Assembly: GCA_903873955.1 (NCBI GenBank)
Contig: CAIQQL010000125.1
Span: 1 to 14,631 of the forward strand
DNA length: 14,631 nt
Direction of reading: 5' to 3'
Origin: an uncultured archaeon
Lineage (GTDB): Archaea; Nanobdellota; Nanobdellia; Pacearchaeales; GW2011-AR1
A program made the position numbers and the translations under genes. The notes beneath the pieces are model-generated. The model was not told the DNA's origin and ran no database searches. It worked only from the letters and a program-made list of their open reading frames with translations. Of this stretch, positions 1 through 5,954 are shown piece after piece. Position 1 is the stretch's first letter. Every line of letters begins with the position of its first letter.

Positions 1-2
1 AA

Positions 3-221
3 GTTATTGCCCGGGGTATTGCAACAAAGTTAACAAGCATCTGGCTTCCGGAAAGAACAAGAATACGATTCTGGAATGGTAAAAACACTCCGGTACATCT
101 TATGCCTGGAGAGATCATTGCACCCCCAATATCCTGCAGACTAGAGAGTACTCTATATCAAGCGATGATCGGATATCTTAAAGAACATTATCCCGCGATA
201 TCTTTTGAAACTGCATCTTAA
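3..221 (+). CDS. Unrecognised protein, C-terminal fragment (5' end outside window)
   Basis: Reading frame 3 is open from the first bases of the window to a TAA at 219-221, giving 72 C-terminal residues. The other two forward frames close early. The fragment is rich in Arg and Ile, and ends in a segment with the features of an amphipathic helix (ALYQAMIGYL-like, then KEHYPAISFETAS). I see no diagnostic motif and do not recognise the family. No start codon can be assigned because the gene begins upstream. It is followed by about 98 bp holding the promoter of the next gene, so it is not in an operon with that gene. That it is coding rests only on the open frame and plausible composition. Confidence 0.5.
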   Translation, partial: VIARGIATKLTSIWLPERTRIRFWNGKNTPVHLMPGEIIAPPISCRLESTLYQAMIGYLKEHYPAISFETAS

Positions 222-272
222 CCCTGAAAGTTCAAGCTCTGATATTTTAGATAGACCTTAGTGAGTATACTG

Positions 273-300
273 TTACTACTACATAGTAATATTTATAAGC
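273..300 (+). promoter_or_regulatory. TATA promoter with palindromic operator, shared with the regulator gene
   Basis: TTTATAA at 292-298 is centred about 25 nt before the ATG at 320, the spacing expected for a leaderless archaeal transcript. Directly upstream is the inverted repeat TACTA-CA-TAGTA (277-288). Because the repeat unit is duplicated, an overlapping longer-spaced repeat TTACTA-N5-TAGTAA (273-289) is also present. The block 276-300 matches 22 of 25 positions with the promoter of the wHTH gene (11474 to 11450, minus strand). A site abutting the BRE/TATA could serve an activator or a repressor. Confidence 0.7.
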
Positions 301-319
301 GTAGAAAACATATACGTTT

Positions 320-1192
320 ATGAATAAAATAAACCTAAAATCAATTGTTGCAGGGGCACTCATAGGTTTGACCCTTAACTTAAGCAACACATACGTCCGT
401 GCAGAAGAATCTGTGGGCAGTAATTCTCAGACCAGAGAGGCTTCAATAATCATGGACCTTATCCCTGACTCTTTCCCAGGCATTGCAAAAGTGGTCAAAT
501 ATCCAGTAGAAGGAGCAAAGTTTTGTCTAGTGGACATAAAACAGAGTCATGATGGAAGTTATAACACTGCAACAATGACCAACACTCCCGCGTATCCACT
601 CATCAAAGAATGTCAATCCCAAATCTATGAGGTTCTGACAAATCTCTGCACCTCATTGAACCTAAAAAAAATAAATCGAGAAGGCTTATGCCCTCAAGCT
701 GCAGAAGGGTTTACAGAAGCTGTTCAATCGGCAGGAAAAGGGTGCACGAATCTTACAGAATTTGCTAAAGAAACCCATCCTGCTGATGCAGTATTCAGAC
801 TGGTTCTTGAAAAAAGGGTTGTTTTGGCCGGACCGGAGAATGGCGAGGCTGTGTGGAAAGCACGTGAAGTTTGCTGTGAACCTTACTCTACCCGTCAAGA
901 TCTTGAAAAATATGTTTGGGAAGATAGAGAAGATGCGATTCTTGCAAATACGGCTACTAATAATGAGCCTGTATCTGTGGTAGTTTTAGGAGCTGCCCAT
1001 AATTTTGGAGGCACTAGTTCATGCGGACCTGGCTACAGCCCCATATTTACAAATATTATATTCAAAGGGCAGCGTATCTCCTGCTTAGCAAAAGACAACA
1101 TCCAAAGCTGGAATCTGGCACATCCTAAAGAAAAATTCTCTCTTGTAGAGATCACACCCTTGGCCGAGTATACTTCTTATCAAAAAAAGTAA
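320..1192 (+). CDS. Secreted TraB/ChaN/EreA-like superfamily protein (tentative)
   Basis: This 290-residue protein has an N-terminal signal peptide (KINLK, then a hydrophobic stretch at about 8-23, with a possible cut near VRA-EE at 27-29), so it should act outside the membrane. The mature part has three blocks in the order seen in TraB/ChaN/EreA-like proteins: a His after a beta strand (VDIKQSH, His77), an acidic residue with Gly (REG, Glu121-Gly122), and a C-terminal Arg followed by a strand and VLGAAH (Arg203, His227). Known members include haem-binding ChaN and the TIKI-type proteases, so the chemistry here cannot be stated. There are nine cysteines (69, 98, 110, 124, 142, 185, 186, 235, 255), compatible with disulfides made by the DsbA-like protein in this window. 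The transcript should be leaderless. It shares an operator-like box with the regulator at 10200-11429. Base composition looks more AT-rich than the central genes. The fold assignment is by motif pattern only. Confidence 0.6.
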   Translation: MNKINLKSIVAGALIGLTLNLSNTYVRAEESVGSNSQTREASIIMDLIPDSFPGIAKVVKYPVEGAKFCLVDIKQSHDGSYNTATMTNTPAYPLIKECQSQIYEVLTNLCTSLNLKKINREGLCPQAAEGFTEAVQSAGKGCTNLTEFAKETHPADAVFRLVLEKRVVLAGPENGEAVWKAREVCCEPYSTRQDLEKYVWEDREDAILANTATNNEPVSVVVLGAAHNFGGTSSCGPGYSPIFTNIIFKGQRISCLAKDNIQSWNLAHPKEKFSLVEITPLAEYTSYQKK

Positions 1193-1249
1193 ATAGACAG
1201 AAGATTATTTGCCTTCAAGGTCCGTTTAATATACTGATTATCATAAATC

Positions 1250-1259
1250 TTTTATTTTA
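1250..1259 (+). terminator. T-rich terminator after the secreted protein gene
   Basis: CTTTTATTTT on the coding strand, about 60 nt after the stop at 1192, resembles the oligo-T terminators of archaea. No strong hairpin precedes it. The rest of 1193-1323 is AT-rich and shows no gene. Confidence 0.3.
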
Positions 1260-1323
1260 AAGAAAAACTAAAAAGAGAGGCTATACATTGGCAAAACAGC
1301 CTAGAAAAATAATTTTAATTAAG

Positions 1324-1399
1324 TAGCGGGGGTGGGATTTGAACCGCACGACCTCGAGGTTATGGGCCTCGCGAGCACTCCAGGCTGCTCTACCCCGCT
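1324..1399 (-). tRNA. tRNA-Met (CAT anticodon), initiator-like, with irregular T stem
   Basis: On the minus strand a cloverleaf can be drawn. The acceptor AGCGGGG/CCCCGCT is perfect, with discriminator A. The D arm is GAGC/GCTC with a GG-containing loop. The anticodon stem CGAGG/CCTCG closes the loop CCCATAA (anticodon CAT), and the T loop is TTCAAAT. The A1-U72 pair is typical of archaeal initiator tRNA, which favours the initiator over elongator Met or Ile2. Against that, pair 29-41 is A-U rather than the G-C of the initiator GGG/CCC rule. Two oddities are visible: position 33 is C instead of the near-universal U, and the T stem reads GTGCGG against CCCAC, as if one C were inserted into the usual GTGGG. 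CCA is not encoded. No intron is needed. It is transcribed from the TATA box at 1421-1429, which also serves the divergent gene. Confidence 0.85.
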
Positions 1400-1420
1400 A
1401 GTCCTCTATCGCTCGAAGAG

Positions 1421-1429
1421 CTTTTAAAG
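1421..1429. promoter_or_regulatory. Bidirectional TATA box for tRNA-Met and the CDP-alcohol phosphatidyltransferase
   Basis: CTTTTAAAG is nearly palindromic and is the only TATA-like element in the short divergent gap. Its centre (1425) lies 26 nt from the 5' end of the tRNA (1399, minus) and 25 nt from the ATG at 1450 (plus), so one box has the correct spacing in both directions. A short inverted repeat GCTC-GAA-GAGC (1411-1421) abuts it on the tRNA side. Confidence 0.65.
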
Positions 1430-1449
1430 ATTGCCATTCTTATGAGAAT

Positions 1450-2046
1450 ATGAAAACAGAGTCACGAGGGAAAAAAACCAAACCAAAGGAAAATATCTGG
1501 AATGTGCCCAATGCACTGACGCTTCTTCGGGTGGTCATCACGTTTGTCCTGTTCTACTTCATTTTTTCAGGATTTGATTTCCGCTGGATCATCTCCCTTT
1601 TTGTCATAGGCATGATCACCGATTTCCTTGATGGACAAATAGCCAGAAGATTCAAGCTCACCACTGAGTTTGGAAGGAAGTTTGACATGATTGCAGACAG
1701 GATGCTCATGATTGGCACTGTGCTTGCCCTTGTTGTGGACATGGGAGTAAACGGGAGGATTAACAAATGGTTTGGTTTCCAGATCCTTATCATCATGACC
1801 CGTGAGATCATCTCATTCCCCTTTGCGTTGCTTGCATTCTTGGCCCGTAAGCCCATCCCAAAGGCAAAAATCATTGGCAAGACCACGACCGTCCTTCAGG
1901 CCATCACCTTCCCTTTGATATTGATCAATATCATGGTCCCTACAACTGAATTTTCAATCTATTTTTCAGTCATCACAGCCATTGCAGGATTCTTTTCAGC
2001 GCTCACCTACATTCGAGATCTTAAGGAACTCGGAGTAACATCCTAA
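1450..2046 (+). CDS. CDP-alcohol phosphatidyltransferase (phospholipid synthase, PgsA-like)
   Basis: This 198-residue integral membrane enzyme replaces the CMP of a CDP-activated lipid with an alcohol such as glycerol phosphate or inositol phosphate. In archaea the substrate would be CDP-archaeol. The family signature is complete: D58-x2-D61-G62-x2-A65-R66-x8-G75-x3-D79-x3-D83, the Asp residues holding the metals. It begins with a basic, soluble stretch and the usual NxPNxLTxxR entry motif (NVPNALTLLR, 18-27). About five to six hydrophobic segments follow, and the length is normal. The closest resemblance is to the phosphatidylglycerophosphate synthase branch, but head-group specificity cannot be read from the sequence. 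ATG 1450 is chosen because the TATA box lies 25 nt upstream; an ATG at 1442 stops after three codons. Confidence 0.9.
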   Translation: MKTESRGKKTKPKENIWNVPNALTLLRVVITFVLFYFIFSGFDFRWIISLFVIGMITDFLDGQIARRFKLTTEFGRKFDMIADRMLMIGTVLALVVDMGVNGRINKWFGFQILIIMTREIISFPFALLAFLARKPIPKAKIIGKTTTVLQAITFPLILINIMVPTTEFSIYFSVITAIAGFFSALTYIRDLKELGVTS

Positions 2047-2072
2047 TCACTTTTTTTAGACCGTTAAAAAGT

Positions 2073-2080
2073 TTTAAATA
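2073..2080 (+). promoter_or_regulatory. TATA box for the sugar-phosphate isomerase-like gene
   Basis: TTTAAATA is centred about 25 nt before the ATG at 2101, implying a leaderless transcript. It lies in the 54-bp gap after the previous stop, so the gene has its own promoter. Confidence 0.6.
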
Positions 2081-2100
2081 GAAAAAAAAGATACATAGGC

Positions 2101-2934
2101 ATGACAAAAAGAAAAAAGAGCAAGCCAACCAAGCGATCATTCGCCATTTCTGCATCTATCAGCATAACGGATGTGCTTGGAGGTTGGGCATTAAATAAAT
2201 TGCCGTATAACACCCTGCGCATGATTGTCCGCAGCAAGAAATATAGTCATGATGACCTAAGCGAGCTTTTCCGCAGTCACTTATTGGATGGCATTGAACT
2301 GGTTGTCCGCAGAAGCACCACCTATGAAGACCTCACCCGTGTCAAAGAATTTCTTGAAGCCTATAACATAAAGACCTGCAGTGTCCATCAACCGCTCACC
2401 ACGGTGTATAGCATGAGCTTGCGACAGGTTGAAAATCTTGCTGCCATGGCCTATTATCTCAATGCCCCCATCATCGTCATCCATCTCTCTGCATTCGGCA
2501 ACAGCATCCTAAAAAAGTCCTTCCAAGAAGGGCTTCTGGACATTGAAAAAAAATACAAGATCACCATCTGTTTGGAAAACAGCCCTAAGGATATCACCGT
2601 CTATTTTAAACGCAGGTACTATGACCCGCGCCTGTTCACCAGGATTGTGGATAAGACCCCTTTTGGCATCACCTTTGACACAACGCACCTAGGACATGCG
2701 GGAGGAGATATCCTGCACTTTTTTGAGCAAAATAAACATAAGATCAAAAACATCCATTTAAGCGACTATCGTTCCACGGTGATGTCCATGCATATCGTAC
2801 CGGGCATGGGTAAACTGCCTTTGAGAGACCTTCTTTTGAAATTACAGGAAGAACACTACCCAGGACTTGTCACGATTGAAGTCCAGGGGAAGATTGAAGA
2901 TATCAAAAAAAGCCTGCGTTTCTTGCATGAGTGA
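2101..2934 (+). CDS. Sugar-phosphate isomerase/AP endonuclease-like TIM-barrel protein
   Basis: This 277-residue protein has a very basic N terminus (TKRKKSKPTKR) and then a TIM barrel of the xylose isomerase-like/AP-endonuclease 2 family. Candidate metal ligands appear at the ends of successive strands: His96 (CSVHQP), His128 (IVIHLS), Glu159 (CLENS), Asp193 and His196 (FDTTH), His219 (IHLSD), His231 (MHIVPG) and Glu260 (TIEV). The IHLSD, H-x-PG-x-G and TIE blocks are characteristic. The family includes endonuclease IV, which cuts DNA at abasic sites, and sugar epimerases and isomerases. The lack of the full endonuclease IV motif set makes isomerase/epimerase more likely, but the substrate is unknown. 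It probably has its own leaderless transcript. The neighbours do not indicate a pathway. Confidence 0.82.
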   Translation: MTKRKKSKPTKRSFAISASISITDVLGGWALNKLPYNTLRMIVRSKKYSHDDLSELFRSHLLDGIELVVRRSTTYEDLTRVKEFLEAYNIKTCSVHQPLTTVYSMSLRQVENLAAMAYYLNAPIIVIHLSAFGNSILKKSFQEGLLDIEKKYKITICLENSPKDITVYFKRRYYDPRLFTRIVDKTPFGITFDTTHLGHAGGDILHFFEQNKHKIKNIHLSDYRSTVMSMHIVPGMGKLPLRDLLLKLQEEHYPGLVTIEVQGKIEDIKKSLRFLHE

Positions 2935-2951
2935 TGAGTCCTGCACAATCA

Positions 2952-2958
2952 TTTTAAA
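2952..2958 (+). promoter_or_regulatory. TATA box for the cupredoxin gene
   Basis: TTTTAAA is centred 25 nt before the ATG at 2980, which supports that start and a leaderless transcript. Confidence 0.55.
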
Positions 2959-2979
2959 CTAAAGAATATAGATATACCT

Positions 2980-3375
2980 ATGAAAAAGTTCACTATTTTT
3001 CTCCTGCTGGTCATCCTATTAGCAGTGATTGGTGTTTTCGTTTATTCACAGACCAGTACAACGACCACAGGAAATGTCGCTGCGACAAACAACAACCCTG
3101 CACCTTCCACCAACCAGTATCAAAAAGTGGTCATTGGGATGAAGAACAATAATTATGAGCCTAATGAGATAAGACTCAAAGTCGGCATCCCCGTACAGAT
3201 CTCACTTGACAGCAGTGTCGTAGGTTGTTATCGTACGTTCACTATCAGACAACTCGGCATCATCAAAACACTGCGCACACCGCAGGACACCATTGATTTC
3301 ACCCCCTCTCAAAAGGGTACGTTCCAGTTTGCCTGCAGCATGGGCATGGGAACTGGCGCCTTCATTGTTGAATAG
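2980..3375 (+). CDS. Membrane-anchored cupredoxin-domain protein (probable copper binding)
   Basis: This 131-residue protein has an N-terminal membrane anchor or signal (hydrophobic 5-22), a Thr/Asn/Pro-rich linker (24-46) and a small beta-barrel cupredoxin domain (about 48-131) outside the cell. The likely copper ligands are Cys83 (VGCYRT) and the C-terminal loop FACSMGM with Cys119, Met121 and Met123. The first ligand position, His in plastocyanin-type blue copper proteins, is Cys, and no His follows the C-terminal Cys; indeed the protein has no His at all. That Cys/Met set resembles the cupredoxin domains associated with copper-transporting ATPases and suggests Cu(I) handling rather than classical electron transfer. 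No copper ATPase is in this window. ATG 2980 is set by the TATA spacing. Confidence 0.78.
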   Translation: MKKFTIFLLLVILLAVIGVFVYSQTSTTTTGNVAATNNNPAPSTNQYQKVVIGMKNNNYEPNEIRLKVGIPVQISLDSSVVGCYRTFTIRQLGIIKTLRTPQDTIDFTPSQKGTFQFACSMGMGTGAFIVE

Positions 3376-3427
3376 GCATCTAGGATTTTATCACTACGAT
3401 AGACCGATACTAAACTCTGCGGAAAAC

Positions 3428-3435
3428 TACAAATA
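3428..3435 (+). promoter_or_regulatory. Possible TATA box for the gene at 3457
   Basis: TACAAATA is a weak match, but it is centred about 25 nt before the ATG at 3457, the spacing used by the other promoters here. Confidence 0.35.
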
Positions 3436-3456
3436 CACCTGACCGTTTCCTAACTT

Positions 3457-4182
3457 ATGACCTCCTGCCCAGTAATAGAACCCCAGACAGAAAAGATTTC
3501 TTGTAAACCGAAAGCCGCCCGCCTGACAAACCTGAACCGTGTGCTTGCCATCCCATTCTATAACCTGGTTGCATTACGAAGTTTTTCTCTTGCAGACCTG
3601 GCCAAGGATCATTTTGCCAACCACGCCTTTTCTGGAAATAGCCTGAAATATTCCCTGTTCACCGTGCAGGGGACGATACAAAGGATCAAGGGAAGCAATG
3701 CCCCGGAATTCTATAATAATCTGTCCAGGGGGTGTACCTTCTCTCCGGAACTTGTCCCTGACCAGGCAATGACCCCCAACGCCATCTTTCCTGTCGAAAA
3801 AAGCAAGGATGGCCACGCCCTCGTCTGCCTTGGCTTGTTCGTCCCTTCACTGAGCATGACGGGCAGAGTGTATTACGCAAAGATTGCACCTCGCAATGCT
3901 TATTGTTTATCATTAGAGGAGTTCAGAAACCCTCGAAAAGCATACACCCTTTCTCTTGAAGAAGCATTGCTTCTTCCTACAGTCATCTCCCTCAGGGTCT
4001 TACGTGAGCAGGACACTCTTGAAGAATTCATGCAGAAAAGAGATCGGTTGACCCAGGCACTCTCTCTTAACAATGTGAACGCTGCTTTCCTGCTCCGCCG
4101 CCCAAACCAGTTATCGTATGACCATTATGTTGCGTATGGTTCTATCGAGACCCCCTCTGTGACCCCACAACCTGCCCACTGA
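3457..4182 (+). CDS. Unrecognised soluble protein, 241 residues
   Basis: I do not recognise this family. There is no signal peptide or membrane segment. Five cysteines occur (4, 16, 93, 124, 149), the first two in the polar N-terminal tail and not in a paired metal motif. The middle (about 60-165) has an alternating hydrophobic, beta-like pattern (YSLFTVQGTI, ALVCLGLFV, RVYYAKIAP), and 168-206 is helical and charged (SLEEALLLPT, LRVLREQDTLEEF). The Pro-rich tail SVTPQPAH looks disordered. Codon use looks like that of its neighbours, which argues for a real gene. It stands alone between two promoters, so context gives no role. Confidence 0.65.
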   Translation: MTSCPVIEPQTEKISCKPKAARLTNLNRVLAIPFYNLVALRSFSLADLAKDHFANHAFSGNSLKYSLFTVQGTIQRIKGSNAPEFYNNLSRGCTFSPELVPDQAMTPNAIFPVEKSKDGHALVCLGLFVPSLSMTGRVYYAKIAPRNAYCLSLEEFRNPRKAYTLSLEEALLLPTVISLRVLREQDTLEEFMQKRDRLTQALSLNNVNAAFLLRRPNQLSYDHYVAYGSIETPSVTPQPAH

Positions 4183-4222
4183 ACGTTCTGCCAAGAGCAG
4201 TCTTCCACTACCTTTCATAAGA

Positions 4223-4230
4223 TTTATAAA
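4223..4230 (+). promoter_or_regulatory. TATA box for the ferredoxin operon
   Basis: TTTATAAA is centred about 25 nt before the ATG at 4252. It should drive the ferredoxin, the DUF1858-like gene and the U32 gene as one transcript. Confidence 0.65.
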
Positions 4231-4251
4231 ATAAGCTGGACCCTTCCTAGG

Positions 4252-4440
4252 ATGTATAAAGTAACCGTTGATAAAAAGAAGTGCATTGGCTGCGGGACGT
4301 GTGTCGCGGTCTGCAGTGAGGTATTTGAAATGGACGGCGATAAAGCAAAACCAAAAACCCCTAAAACAGACAAGGAATGCGCTGTTGAGGCAGAAGGAAG
4401 TTGCCCTGTCCAAGCAATCAAGGTGACCCCTGCCAAATAA
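4252..4440 (+). CDS. Single-cluster 4Fe-4S ferredoxin
   Basis: This 62-residue cytoplasmic electron carrier has cluster ligands Cys11, Cys14 and Cys17 (C-I-G-C-G-T-C) and Cys51 followed by Pro (SCPVQAI). Two further cysteines, Cys21 and Cys43, occupy places equivalent to the disulfide of Pyrococcus furiosus ferredoxin, so a redox-active disulfide beside the cluster is plausible. Unlike the Pyrococcus protein, which has Asp as second ligand, all four ligands here are Cys. It is the first gene of a tight operon: the DUF1858-like ATG follows the stop by one base. This suggests it passes electrons to a partner encoded downstream, although a general role is equally possible. Confidence 0.9.
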   Translation: MYKVTVDKKKCIGCGTCVAVCSEVFEMDGDKAKPKTPKTDKECAVEAEGSCPVQAIKVTPAK

Positions 4441-4441
4441 C

Positions 4442-4693
4442 ATGCAAAAATCAAAGACTATTGAAGCGAATGACCTTATTCTGGATGCTATGAAAAAAAA
4501 TCCCAAAGCAGGAAAGATCCTTTTTGCTGAAGGGTTGGTCTGTTGCGGATGCCCTATGGCTATGCAAGAGACCGTTGCCCAGGGATGCATGGCACATGGC
4601 ATGGACGTAAAAAAGATCCTGAAGAAGATCAATGGTGCATCAAAGAAGACCAAAACCCTAAAAAAGAAGAAGTCTCCTAAGGTGAAGAAGTAA
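4442..4693 (+). CDS. DUF1858-like redox-disulfide protein with Lys-rich tail
   Basis: The 83 residues match the pattern of the DUF1858 domain (hybrid-cluster-protein-associated redox disulfide family): a helical N-terminal part ending NPKAGKILFAEGL, then C-C-G-C (34-37, giving C-x2-C with Cys34 and Cys37), a later ET-x-x-x-G block (43-48), and the final GMDVKKILKKIN segment. The C-terminal 20 or so residues are almost all Lys, Thr, Ser and Pro, an extension not typical of the domain that could bind nucleic acid. The start is one base after the ferredoxin stop, so the two are co-transcribed and probably translationally linked. The biochemical role of the family is not firmly known. A thiol-disulfide or electron-relay role is an inference. 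Confidence 0.75.
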   Translation: MQKSKTIEANDLILDAMKKNPKAGKILFAEGLVCCGCPMAMQETVAQGCMAHGMDVKKILKKINGASKKTKTLKKKKSPKVKK

Positions 4694-4708
4694 GGTAATT
4701 TGCACCCC

Positions 4709-5923
4709 ATGAAGAAAGTTCTCCAACAACACAAGAGGTCTGCTGCACATCTCGAACTCCTGTCTCCTGCAGGCAATTTCAAAAGCCTGACCGCGGCAAT
4801 AAAAGGCGGATGTGATGCAGTCTACTTTGGCCTTCGCGAGTTCAATATGCGTGACGGTGCAGACAATTTCTCTTTTGCAGAACTAGACACCCTCTCAGAC
4901 CTCTGCCTCAAAGCAAACGTAAAAAGATATCTCACGCTCAACACCATCATCTATGATGAGGAGATTGGGCGGCTTGAAGAGGTCATCCGTAAGGTCAAAG
5001 GAAAAGTGGATGCCATCATCTGCTGGGACCTTTCGGTCATCTCACTTTGCAAGAAATACCAAATCCCTTTTTTCATCTCAACCCAGGCATCGGTCTCCAA
5101 CAGCGCATCAGCAAAATTCTACAAAGCATTAGGCGCAAAGAGAGTCATCCTCGCACGAGAGCTCAATCTCAAGCAGATTCAGGAGATATCAAAAATCCTT
5201 CCTGTTGAGATTTTCATCCATGGGGCTATGTGTGTTGCAGTGAGCGGCCGCTGCTTCACCTCCCAGATCCTCCACGGACGTTCAGCCAACAGAGGCCAAT
5301 GCCGGCATCCGTGCAGAAAAGCATACACCATCACCGATGATGAAGGCAACCAGCTTCGCCTGACCAACAACACTTTACTTTCCGCAAAGGACCTGTGCAC
5401 GCTCCCCTTCCTTGAGAAACTTAAACGCAGCGGAGCCATCTCCTTCAAGATTGAAGGAAGGAATCGGGAACCTGAATATGTCCACACAGTCACACGAATC
5501 TATCGAAAAGCCCTGGACAAGAAACTGACGAAGACTGAGCTTGAGAAAAGCCTGCAGGAGCTGGGAGAGGTCTACAACCGCGAATTCTCAAGCGGATTTT
5601 ACCTGAAGAGCCCAACTGCGGATGACTTCACCAAATCACAAAATGGGAGCGCCACAAAAATGAAAAAAAGGATTGGTACGGTGGTCCATTATTGGACCAA
5701 GATCGGTGTCGCCGCAATAAAGCTCTATGCCCCGATCCATAGCGGAGATGACCTGCTCATTGTCGGCAGCACAACTTACCAGGAGACCAAGGCAGACCAT
5801 CTTGAAATTGAGCACCAGAAAGTCACAGTCGCCGAAAAAGGCCAACTTGTCGCCATCAAGACCCCGCTTTGCAGAGTCAATGATGAAGTGTATCAGCGTG
5901 TCATCAAGACTCCAGTAAAATAA
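4709..5923 (+). CDS. U32 family protein (TrhP/RlhA-like, RNA hydroxylation-type)
   Basis: This 404-residue protein is of the U32 family, named as peptidases but in bacteria mainly needed for RNA hydroxylation: TrhP for 5-hydroxyuridine in tRNA and RlhA for 5-hydroxycytidine in 23S rRNA. Diagnostic blocks are ELLSPAGNF (16-24), DAVYFG (36-41), the family motif E-I-F-I-H-G-A-M-C-x4-G-x-C (168-182), NRGQCRHPC (194-202) and FKIEGR (246-251). Cys175, Cys182, Cys198 and Cys202 are a possible Fe-S or metal site. A C-terminal small beta domain (about 320-404) fits the longer U32 members. ATG 4709 is preferred; an in-frame TTG at 4700 would add three residues. The gene follows ferredoxin and the DUF1858-like protein by 15 bp, suggesting that those supply electrons or thiols. 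Its substrate in archaea is not established. Confidence 0.87.
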   Translation: MKKVLQQHKRSAAHLELLSPAGNFKSLTAAIKGGCDAVYFGLREFNMRDGADNFSFAELDTLSDLCLKANVKRYLTLNTIIYDEEIGRLEEVIRKVKGKVDAIICWDLSVISLCKKYQIPFFISTQASVSNSASAKFYKALGAKRVILARELNLKQIQEISKILPVEIFIHGAMCVAVSGRCFTSQILHGRSANRGQCRHPCRKAYTITDDEGNQLRLTNNTLLSAKDLCTLPFLEKLKRSGAISFKIEGRNREPEYVHTVTRIYRKALDKKLTKTELEKSLQELGEVYNREFSSGFYLKSPTADDFTKSQNGSATKMKKRIGTVVHYWTKIGVAAIKLYAPIHSGDDLLIVGSTTYQETKADHLEIEHQKVTVAEKGQLVAIKTPLCRVNDEVYQRVIKTPVK

Positions 5924-5954
5924 TAAAAATTCTAAGAGTCCATACTATCCCTGC

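Noticed and set aside
1324..1399. An intron in the tRNA
   Set aside because: The cloverleaf closes without removing any segment except one extra T-stem base; no bulge-helix-bulge is present.
3380..3420. A further copy of the operator (CACTACGATAG and GATACTAAA near 3391-3414)
   Set aside because: There is no TACTA-N2-TAGTA pairing and it is not placed against the TATA-like element at 3428.
4111..4782. A long minus-strand open frame (223 codons) opposite the ferredoxin operon
   Set aside because: It overlaps three well-supported plus-strand genes, is Cys/Phe-rich in the way of an antisense frame, and has no promoter.
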